64,000 nucleotides of DNA from Enoplolaimus lenunculus (lineage: Eukaryota; Nematoda; Enoplea; Enoplida; Thoracostomopsidae), in contig JASANG010000846.1 in the NCBI GenBank assembly GCA_030248215.1, forward strand, positions 1-64,000, in the 5' to 3' direction. Shown here piece by piece: positions 10,559 through 20,500 of this stretch. Position 1 is the stretch's first letter, and each line of letters starts with the position of its first letter. A program made the translations under genes and the position numbers. Under the pieces are notes generated by a model. The model was not told the origin of the DNA and did no database searches. It saw nothing but the letters and a program-made list of their open reading frames with translations.

Positions 10559-12919
10559 ATGTTAGATAGAGATGAAAGAGATGAAACTCAAGTGCGCAAT
10601 TTCAAAACGGCATTCAGTATTTTGCCTGGAGAGTTTAAAGATCGGGTAGCATTTCTCATCACTTTATCCGGTATTCCTCTCGGCATATTGATAGAATTAA
10701 TCTTCGTGTTTCCACATTATTACGACTTCTATTCATTTGATGGTATGGGTAAATGTATATATATTTTCGTTGTATTGTATAAAGTGATTTACTTCTTTTT
10801 ATGTTTGTCACAAGATTAGGTTTGAGAGCGCACCGATATCACTTTCGACGATGTTTGGATTTGTCCATATAAGTTGCAGCTTTTGGTTGGTCTCGCTCTT
10901 GGTGCTGTTTTTCGAGTCCCGGCATGTTGTTGATTTTTTCAACCGAGAATTGAGTTCGGAAACAAATCACCAATTTACTCGTCGAAGCACTTTTCGCATG
11001 TCAAATTTTGTTTTGATTAGTAATTGAAAAGGAACTATATGCTATGCTGCAAAAAGACTTAATCGAAGCTGTGAATGTTTCTTGTTTTCAAATAAAGTGT
11101 TGCATTTGTATGCGTTCCGCAGTTATACTTTTTACGTACGTTATTCTGGTTCTTAATCTCTTAATCGAACAAACACAAATTTCTGATGAAGCGGTTTGCT
11201 AAATACGTTTTTATGCCTAATACTGGGCTGAAATTGTTTCAGCTGTCTTCCACGGTGCCGTGACGATTTTCTTCGTCCAAAACATTTATTTAAATCTTTG
11301 GATGATTCTCAGAACAGATGCATCAGGTGTGTTAAATTAATTGATTTATATATTTCAAATGTTCTTGGCTGGTTGCAAGTTGAAATATGGTTCCCGTTTG
11401 AAATCCAATTTAAAAATTGGCTTCAAAACCAGTTCCAATTCATTTCGAAACCCGTTCCAATTCATTCTGATTAACGTACGTATATGTTTGAATTCAATTA
11501 TTAAAATTCAGTGAAGTTCAAAAACCCATGCATTTAATTAATACAAATTAACTTCATTGTTAACAGTTTGTTTGCGTACATTCTGAAATATGTTTGCAGT
11601 ATGTAGCGTTTGGTGCCATGTTTCAGGCAAAAGTTCAAAGTTGCCTCACGTATTACAACCAAACTGGAAATATTGCTATGTTTGTAAGTTGAATTGTCCG
11701 CCGCGGGCGTACCATTGCCACGCGTGCAAAGAATGTATTTTAAAACGAGATCATCACAGCATGTTTATTGGTAAGCCGCTTTATACAAAAGATAGTTGTA
11801 TTGCAACATATGTAATTTTAGCAAGCTAAGTTAGGGTATTGTTGAATAAAGCTAAAATTATACATACTTATGTCGGCTAATGCCTTCTGTCAGAAGCCTG
11901 ATGGCTTTTCAAGCTCGTGGTTTGGAAAATCTGATGTGGTTTTAACCTACACAAATGATTGTATGTTGCCTGACTACATTGTATGTTGCCTGACTACACT
12001 GTGAAAATCAATCATGTCAGGTCTGCGGTATAGGCTCTGTATTTGACAATGTCTTTCGGGAAACTGGTAGTCAGATGCAGGGTTTTTTGTAAGGTTGTCC
12101 TCTTTCTACTTTAAATTTATGGATGAAAACGGAGGGGCACAGGGGTGTAACTGTTCTATTAGGCCGATTTTAGCAATTGCATTATCGTTTGCGAGCGTGA
12201 AACCGTTCGTATATCCGAAACATTACCAGGGTCTGTACCGAGCGTGTGTTTGCCATTTATCTCTTACCTGAAAACTTTTTCGTCACAAGTTTATAAATGC
12301 TGACGGTAGAGAACACGACACACTTAACCGGTTTCAATTATATAAATTGTATTTTTGGTTATCGCAAAACGTACAGTTTTGTTTGCAGTTTACAAAAGGT
12401 GGCTGTACAATTTACCTGTTTTCTGTTGTCTTTTGAGGACGTTGTGTTGGATATCACAATCATCGTTACTACTTGGTCATGGTATCAAGCATGTTTGTGT
12501 TGTCAAATTATGCATTATGGTTCCATGGTAATCATACCTGGTCAACAATTACATCCGGTTACGGTACACTATATGGAATCTGGTTTTTAATCATGCCACA
12601 ATTTGCATTTTTGGCCCAATTTCTAAGTTTGTCTCAGTTTTGGGCTGCGAGCTGTTTGACGTCATCCCTAATTGCGGCATTTGGCAGCACGGCACTTTTC
12701 GTTTCGCAAATTTTCTGCATCTGGCGTGGACAAACGCGTGAAGAATATTGGACTCGTGTTCGAGCGTACGATCGAGGTCCGAAGGCCAATTTCGCTGACG
12801 TACTGGGAGATCGACCTATAATTGCTTTTCTGTGCGCGTTCGCGCAGTCAAATTTGTCTGGAGACGGACTTAAATTTCCGACCGGCGTTCCTATTCGTGA
12901 TGGACTGAAAGATCTTTAA
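10559..12919 (+). CDS. ZDHHC24: ZDHHC24-like membrane protein with DHHS in place of DHHC
   Basis: Family role: protein S-acyltransferases that load palmitate on the DHHC cysteine and pass it to substrate cysteines. Exons 10559-10742, 11243-11326, 11627-11770 and 12438-12919 (894 nt, 297 aa) join in consistent phases. ATG 10559 opens the frame. Hydrophobic segments lie at about aa 30-55 and 62-85, then a cysteine-rich domain (aa 103-149) with CYVC, PPRAYHCHAC, CILKRDHHS, then GRCVGYHNHRYY, two or three more membrane segments, and a C-terminal stretch (RGQT, YDRGP, GDGLKFPTG) that matches human ZDHHC24 in order and spacing. The fourth exon starts at 12438, just after TTTTGAG, and restores the glycine of MFIG. 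The catalytic cysteine is serine (AGC, 11758-11760), so acyl transfer by the usual cysteine intermediate is not expected. The zinc ligands are retained. It may act as a non-catalytic scaffold. An AATAAA lies far downstream at 13652. Confidence 0.9.
11961..12000. repeat. 20-bp tandem duplication
   Basis: TGTATGTTGCCTGACTACAT is followed at once by the same words (TGTATGTTGCCTGACTACAC) in the third intron of the ZDHHC24-like gene. Confidence 0.6.
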
Positions 12920-14204
12920 CATACAGACTATTAAATATACATTACCTGCTAATCATGTGTTCGATATTGCTTTACTACCTTGTTGAGCCTATAATGTCAT
13001 TTAACTGCTTATTCACATACTGCTTACTCCTATTGGCTAGAGCCAACATGGTTTTAGTTTTGAATCCCATTCTATTGTGTAACAGTGTGGCATAGAGTCG
13101 AATATGTAATTTCATATCGATTGTGTAATATATATTTTGTCTAGTCCATGTGAAGTTTATATTCAGTTTTTAATATTTAATTTGACACAAAAATGTTGCA
13201 TGCTTATGTGTATATCTTTAAGGACCTTGGATAAGAAAAATGATGTATAATATATGCCACAATCGTAAACTCATAACCAGTGTGTGGCTGAATACTCATT
13301 TCTGATAAAAGCCATCGTCTCTTTAGCTTCCGTTTCAATCTAATCGTTGATATTCAAAGTATAAAGGTGTTAAAAACTGTTGTACCAATAATTAATTTGT
13401 ATGTAGCTTGATTTGAACTGGAGAAGTCAAGTCCGATGTACGGGCCTTAATATCTACTTGGATAGATTAATCTTCTAAAAGTTATGCGTTTAGGCTAAAC
13501 TCTCAAATATCATAGTAATCTGGAGTTTTTTCTGCGTGTACCGCATGTGAACTATTATGCGCGAGGTAAAGATCTTGGGTAAAGCCACTTTTTGACATTT
13601 TATATTCTATAACCTTGAGCCTCATTATTATGTTGTCTTGTTGTATGTCACAAATAAAACTGTGTTTTCAAGTGGTCAATGAGCTGGAATGACTTTTTTT
13701 CTACCAGTACGCAGTAGTTTTCTTTTATAAAAATAACGGCCAATGTTACTTTAAAGGGCGTCCAAGATGATATGGATGCAGACGATTCCTGTCAGAGTGC
13801 AACCTGTTGACAGAGTTGGATGTCACGGCAATTCTCTTGTACGTAAAATTATTTTCCAATCCCGTAGAAGAATTATAGTTTAATTCCTACCCTGCACACG
13901 GTATAATTCTACCCCCGTTTAATACTACCCTCCAGATGAAAAAACTAGGCCTACGTATAGACTAATCGCTCCCAGTTTCCAAAGTAATATCTCAGTTTTC
14001 CAAGATCGTAATTTCCCGGTTAATATGCGCGTATTTTGGGAGGGACCTTTTCTGTACATAGGCCGCCGACTTGTTTATTTTATCCATAAAATTATACAGG
14101 GGAAGCACATACCACGACCTTCGCTATATTCTTACGGGGGAACAATGAATCTGGCATGTGGAGAAAAATAAATTGATTTGATTCTTTCGGGGGGAGAATT
14201 ATTT
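12920..14204. other. Downstream of the ZDHHC24-like gene; no gene seen
   Basis: AT-rich sequence, probably including the 3' UTR of the ZDHHC24-like gene, with an AATAAA at 13652-13657. Beyond it I see no open frame or repeat family that I can support. Confidence 0.45.
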
Positions 14205-14415
14205 ATGGGCACCGGATATGAAAAATATCCGGATATTTATCCGAAATAAAATATGTATCCGAAATGCTATTGTGTAAAAATTGCTTAGGAATAATTTGTA
14301 CTGTTTCATCTTTTTCCAATCATAGTTACTACCAGAAAAGTTTTTATTACTCAGCAGGGTGTAAACGAATAGTATAAAAATATTAAAGGAACCGGAAAAC
14401 AGATATTGGAGTAGA
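14205..14415. mobile_element. Degenerate hAT-like fragment with GGATAT motifs
   Basis: GGGCACCGGATATG, ATATCCGGATATTTATCCG and CAGCAGGGTGTAAACG resemble subterminal and terminal parts of the hAT MITE at 34805-35260. Ends and duplications are not clear. Confidence 0.45.
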
Positions 14416-14419
14416 AACG

Positions 14420-14890
14420 TTTCAAAAATGTAGGCTTAGGCTAGACTTTAGAATAGGCTTTGGTTTAAACATAGATGAGATCCTAAACGACCCTTCTTGG
14501 GCTAAATCTTAGGCTTAGGTTTGGGCTTAGACTTAGGCTTCAATAGCATCCCACCTTCGACCATATCCAGAAATACTAAAAGCGCATTAAGCGTAGGCTC
14601 GGGCTTAGGTTTAGGCTTAACCTTTAGAAGCAGGCTTATGTTTAAGCATAGATTAGACCTTAAATGACCCTTGGACTAAATCTCAGAATTAGGCTTAGGC
14701 TGAGCTTTAGAAATAAGTTTCGGTTTAAACATAGATTAAATCATAATGACCTTTGGGCTAAATCTTACGCTTAAGCTTAGGCTTAGGCTTATTCTTAACC
14801 TTGGGCTTAGGTTTGGGCCTCAGGCTTTGGTTAAGCATTAGGCTTAAACTAGGGCTTAGGTTTAAACTTATGCTTAGGCCTAGGCTTCAG
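14420..14890. repeat. Expanded TTAGGC array with ~80-bp and longer internal repeats
   Basis: Dense GGCTTAGGCTTAGG hexamers are interrupted by at least three copies of a longer block (CGGTTTAAACATAGATTA, then ATGACCTTTGGGCTAAATC) near 14460, 14640 and 14710. It looks like a locally amplified piece of the TTAGGC MITE family; the imperfect units and internal location argue against telomeric origin. Confidence 0.75.
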
Positions 14891-15150
14891 GAGATCCCCA
14901 CTTTCCACCATATCTCAAAATCAAAAAACCTCACCTGCGACAATATCCGCGGAAATCACAAAACCCCTTCGACCATATCCCGAAATCGCGACAATTCAAA
15001 ATCCCACATTCCACCATATCCCAAAATTCCGCCTTCCACCATATCCCGAAATTCCAAAATCTCACCTTCGACCGTTTTCCGAGACCCCAAAATCCTAAAC
15101 TCCTACCTTTGACCATGTCCCGAAATCCCAAAATCTCAAATTCCACCTGG
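14890..15150. repeat. Minisatellite, ~30-40-bp unit (CCACCATATCCCGAAAT)
   Basis: About seven degenerate units, each with TTCCACCATATCCCGAAAT or TTCGACCATATCC and then TCCAAAATC, directly follow the TTAGGC array. The open frames seen on both strands here are repeat artefacts. Confidence 0.8.
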
Positions 15151-15159
15151 ATCCATCCG

Positions 15160-15480
15160 CGGTAGAATTTTTACCAATGGTTTCGGCAATTTAAGTAAGT
15201 AGTGACTTTGTTCGTGTTTCAGTAAAACGATACCTCCAATTTTCCTTATACGTAACTTTGCGGCAATTTCGGATGCGCAAACTGCCCGGATTCCTCAAAA
15301 AATGCCTAAAAACCAAATTTTTACTCAGAATTTCACTGAACAAATTTACTACAATTTTTATCAGTTTATTTTTTGTTTATTTCCGGTTCCGGCAAAATTT
15401 TGTTGACCTCGGGCACCAGCTGCAGTTGTACTTTGGCAGCAGTACCGTCAAAACATTTTAGTTTCGAGTGTTGTTAAAAT
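15160..15480. mobile_element. Degenerate hAT-like MITE fragment
   Basis: GGTAGAATTTTTACC and GGTTTCGGCAATTT near the left, CCGGTTCCGGCAAAATTTTG and GACCTCGGGCACCAGCTGCA at the right recall the CCGGAG hAT MITEs. No clear duplications. Confidence 0.4.
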
Positions 15481-16424
15481 TTTTTGATATCATTTGGAAT
15501 TTGGCAGTTAAAAATCTACAAAGCACATTGTCGAGTTGAGTTGCAAGATTTCACTATTTTCAACAAGTTTCTCTGGCAATGTTGCGTGTATATAACTTTT
15601 CATTTGCACTGTTTTAGCACCACCATATGCTTCCTCCAAATGACGGTGCAGTGAACTTTAAACTGTCTTTATATATAACTCGTGAGGATGATATATTGAT
15701 CCAGTCCAATATTGCCATTTCTTGATTTGCGGACCCCTGATGTTAATTTATGGGGAAGCTTCTGACAAATTTGACACCGGACTGGCTTTTAATGACTTGA
15801 ATTTCACTTTAGAATCTGTTAATTTACAATACAGTAAACCAAATGACAAAGCAGTTGGTAGGCTTCTATGTTTAAGTAGGATACAGTGCAATTAAAATTA
15901 TGAATTTATAAATTTTTTTGTTATATTGAATATATATTTTGTATTCCCCAGTTGGCGACAGATGTTTCGCGACGTTGCACAGTGAAATACCAAAAATCTA
16001 TTCCATTCATTCTGATATTTACACACCGTCAAGCAATACAGGCTGTTTCATGTTTGTTGGGCATTCTGTTGAATGTAACGTGGTTTTATTTGGTAATGCA
16101 ATATACAACATTAATAAATATATTTTTATTTTTTGTCAATTCAGTTCAGAACTGCTCGATCTCACAGTGAATGGCTATGAGATGGAGAACACATCCCGTG
16201 AGTATATTACCATTAAACACAAATGCATTAAACCAAATAGATTGAGTTGATACCATTTCTACTATTAATTACTTCTGGAAACGAAAATTTTGTAAAGGAA
16301 GGTGGCTGTTGGACACTTTCCAAGAAGTTCAGGCTCATAGCGAACTCACGAATTTAGAGGAGTCGAAAAAATTTTGAAGACGAGCATACTAGAGTTTTCA
16401 ACTAACAAGCTAGATTAAAGTTCG

Positions 16425-16441
16425 TCAATGGGGGGGGGGGC
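16425..16441. repeat. Poly-G tract
   Basis: About twelve G residues in a row. The neighbouring 400 bp on each side hold no gene. Confidence 0.7.
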
Positions 16442-16661
16442 AAATTTTTGTAGGAGGTTCAGCTCTTCCTGGCTCACTGTGCATACGGACTAACCAAAAA
16501 TGCGGTCATATTCAAGTTTTCATCACCGGAACTACATTATTTATCGTTTTTGAGCAAATTTATGTTTTTGTTTTATTTCTTTCAAGTTAATTTTTCGAAA
16601 GAAATTAAAACTTTTCTCGAAACGCAGCTTTAATTATTTTAGTAGCAGCGAACACACTAGA

Positions 16662-17010
16662 ACTGTAAAATCGGTGTCCGTTTCCGTTATAGAAATCCAG
16701 GAAATTTCGCAATTTTTAAGCTTAAAATTAGTTAATTACGTGTATATCTCACATTTTTTCATTAAAAATATCCGGCAGTTGTTCTACATGAAATAGTTAC
16801 AAAATTCATGCAAGATCTTAAAATTGTGAAATACGCTATTTTTTCGTTGAAATTTTAGCGAGCCAAGTGATTATTTGCATGCCTCAATTGTGTTGGCAGA
16901 AAAGTAAAACATCTTTGAAACTTTTATGCTTCATTAATTTCGATATCCGTTTTTTGTTTCCGTGTCATCCGTTTCTGTTTTATTATTACTAACCGTTCAT
17001 ACCCTGGCTA
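16662..17010. mobile_element. hAT-like MITE with CCGTTT motifs, copy 1
   Basis: It starts near ATCGGTGTCCGTTTCCG and ends with several TCCGTTTCTGTTT words and CGTTCATACCCTGG. The whole middle aligns with 45386-45765 (AAAATTAGTTA, ACGTGTATATCTC, TTTTTCATTA), so these are two copies of one family. Confidence 0.65.
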
Positions 17011-17559
17011 AAAGTCGTTGAAAATATTATATTTGCTGAAATTAAGAAAACTCATACCAAAAAACTCTAATTTTATTGTGCCACCAAGCTTATGTCACCC
17101 TTCAAGTTTTATGTGCTGGTGCTAAGCACTGCTAAACAATTGAAACAAGAAATACAATGCTTAATTTACTTGCAATGCGCTAAAATCATTTGACATTTTT
17201 ACATGAAAATAAGTGGTCGCAAGTAATAAATTTTGGAATGAAGCTTAAAAATTTGTCCGCGTAGATCAACTTTATGCAGCTGTCCCGCGCTCCCCCGCGT
17301 TATGTAATATTGTTGCTGCTTTTCTGCAAAAACAGTTTCGGCACAGTATCATTTAGGGTCGCAGCTGTTCAAGCCATAAAATGGTGTAATTTCCAAGTCA
17401 TGAAACGAAAACCATGTCACTGTTGTGCGTTATAAGTAGGCTTTGTGGCATTGTTGACAAATGTTTACCGTGAACGTCGCATTAAGACTGCAATTGTACG
17501 CTACAACGCATATATATACACAGGAAAATATTTAATTGAAACCTTGAGTAATTTAAAAA

Positions 17560-17581
17560 TACTAACTCATATGATTAACAG
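17560..17581 (+). promoter_or_regulatory. 3' splice acceptor with TACTAAC branch motif just upstream of the Kv-like ATG
   Basis: TACTAAC (17560-17566) lies 14 nt before AG (17580-17581), and the channel's ATG follows 17 nt later at 17599. This may be the acceptor of a 5' UTR intron or a spliced-leader trans-splice site. Direct evidence would need RNA. Confidence 0.45.
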
Positions 17582-17598
17582 TGTTAGCGTCGGCAACA

Positions 17599-20500
17599 AT
17601 GGCAGAGGCTCCAGGCAGCGGAAAATGGCAAAGTCAGGAACTGACACCACGAGATTTTAGTCCAGCCAATAAAACTGAACAACTTCACGCAAATATCAAC
17701 GGATGCTTGTATTCGTTTATGAAATATCGAATTTTAAAGTACGGAGCAAACACACGGCTTGGACTACTTGCAAATCTTGGCGATGGTGATTTAGCAGCGG
17801 AAACACGAGAGACACTATGTGACCGTTACGATGCGAAACAAAAGGAACACTTCTTTGATCGACCACGAAGTTTGTTCGAAAGTTTGGTCGGATTTTATCA
17901 AAGTGGTAGGTATATTATGTCTTGTTTTTAACATACGTTACAGTCAGGGTGCAACCGGAATTACAATTCTCAGAAACAGAACTTGAAAGTAAAGACAACA
18001 CCGGAATTTCAATCGAAACCGTGAAGCAAAAAATGTATCTGTTAAAGTTAATTAATTTTTATACCAATTACACTGAAAATATTGGTATAACATACGAAGT
18101 TTTTTTATACCATTTGTTATCACGTATAAATATGCAACGTTTTTTACTGCTTAATTTAAACGTAAACCGTACAATTTTTTTACAGTTTTTCCAGCAGAAT
18201 TCTTTGTAACAAAATGGTACGCTCCCTACTTTACAATTTTTCGCCCTCAGAAAATATTTTGGTGGTAAAATAATAAGGTGCCTACCTTACAATGTTTCCG
18301 TTGCATAATATTTGCCAGCCCGCCCCACCGGCAGAAATGTTTTGGATCCACCTCCGCGTAAAACCACTAGCTCAACAAACTATGAAATCCTAACATTTCG
18401 CTAGAGTTATTCTCACAGTAATTGTTTCAAATATAGAACAAATTCGTCAACGAAAGTAAATTTAACATTTGAAACTCAACATATTAACACCGAGAAAACC
18501 GTAAAATTTTAAATGAACAAATACCTGACTTATACCAGAACACGATAATTAAAAATGCCGAATTTCTGCGTGGAAAGAGGAATCCCAGTTGCAGCCTGAT
18601 CACAATATATTTGATTATGTTTACGAAGTATGAATTAAAACAGAGTTGTATAAAATATACCAGTTTTAATGTTTTAGGAACGCTTCACAAACCTGAAGGC
18701 ATCTGTATTGACGCATTTATCAGTGAGCTCGAGTACTGGAAAATCGTACCTGACTATTTGAACTCTTTATGCCGTCGTTGTTTGGACCCGGAAAAGTATC
18801 CGCGATTGAGCGATTTTGACAGCGGCAAAAAGCCCAAATCAATCCATGATGACTTTTTGCCAAAAGACGAATTGGAAGAGCTCGACCAACCGGGAAAAGG
18901 CTGGAAAGGACCGTGCGATCGGCTTCGGTTTCGAGCATGGTGTTACCTTGAAGAGCCAAAGTCGTCCGTTTTAGCGAAGGTATAAACGACAGCAGTCGAT
19001 ACGGAAATCTGAAGGTCAAAAATTTATATGTAGCATCCAGAAATAAATTTTCAGATATTCGGTAATATATACAGGGAAGTACAGTCAAATTTCTAGGTAT
19101 GAGAAAATATCCGCTGCTATTGCTACAAGAAACGTAGTGTGACAATTGAAACAATTCAATGTCATAGAAATGGGCAGTGGCCGATTTAATTATAGTTTTA
19201 AAAAAGATTACCGCATTGATGTTGAGCTTTGTCGCTGCTTTGTGTGTTCGTATACTCAGAGTCTGGTGGGGGATCCGACGAACCCTAACAAGGGTCAATA
19301 AACTTGGAACGCCGCAAGCAAAGTTTGTCGGTTAACTTCGGCTATTTACTCAATACGGAACTTTAAAACTTGAAAAAACATACGTATATTCACTATTGTA
19401 TAGACCCTCAAGTTGCCAAAACCCTCACGATTAAAAATCCTGGCTTACGCAACAGCATTAGGATGGGTTGAACAAACTTTAATCGCGTGTATTTCATTGT
19501 AAATTCCAATCAGTTGATTAATCAACTCAGAGAGAGAATTAGTTGTTTTTGGTTATTTCCGATTTAATAACATTAAATATTAGCTCACTCTGAACTACTG
19601 TAATTCCGAGCCAAATTAACATAGAACGCGTTCAATTAATACAGAATTCTGACTTCTGAAAGACTTAATTCAGAGCTCAGACTTCTGAGTGAACTTAACT
19701 CACTCTGAGTTTAACATCAACTGACTGGAATTTACAGTGTTTCAGGCCGTGCTCTTATTTTCAATTTCTATGATATTTATCAACGCATTCATACTAATTT
19801 TGGCATCCGTCAATTCATTTCGTGTTGGTTACTGCATATACAACGGAAGTGATGCGTTTGTTTATACACCAGGTAAACGTCAAACTCAACCGTTCTGCTA
19901 CTGATTCGTTTATTCTGTGTTCGTTGAAGCAAAAGTGGATAATTTCAACAAGAGTGTGCAACTGGTTACATTCGGTGTACAAAAATGCACCCAGCGCTCG
20001 TTGTACGTCTAGCCACCTCTACCCCCTGCTCCTTAGGGGGTACAGTTGAATACTTTTCTCAATTTCAGGTGTTGAAATATTTAATATGATAAAGTTGCTT
20101 TCCTTATGCTTTTAAAACACATGCGTATCCTACGTTTCAAACGTTACTCACCCCTTCTGGATAAGGTGGAATCGGGTCGGCCAAAAAAGCAGCGCCCGGT
20201 TGTATATTTATTCAGTACAACGGAATATTTCTTCAGTTGCACACTCTTGTCGAGAGTCAATATCGACTCTTGGTTGAAATAGCAAATAATGGGGTTTCAT
20301 GACCAAATGCAATAGTTGGCACCGGTTAGTGCAAACATTAGCTTGCATGGCAATATACAAGCAAATGAATAGACTTTATACTTAAGCGAAAAATTTTCAG
20401 TTTACTATCTATAACACCTTCTCACACGAAGATCAGCAAAATTTGCCGGAGCTGGAGGCCAGCAAAATTTGCCGGAGCAAGAAGTTAGCAAAATTTGCTG

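Noticed and set aside
12297-12590. Open frame as the fourth exon of the ZDHHC24-like gene
   Set aside because: Wrong frame. The acceptor at 12437 and the frame reading GRCVGYHNHRYY fit the family and the phase of the previous exon.
14801-15146. Two opposite ~70-100-aa open frames
   Set aside because: They lie wholly in tandem repeats (TTAGGC array and minisatellite) and have repeat-like peptides.
18720-19298. 192-aa open frame on minus
   Set aside because: It is antisense to channel exon 18678-18979 and has no recognisable content.
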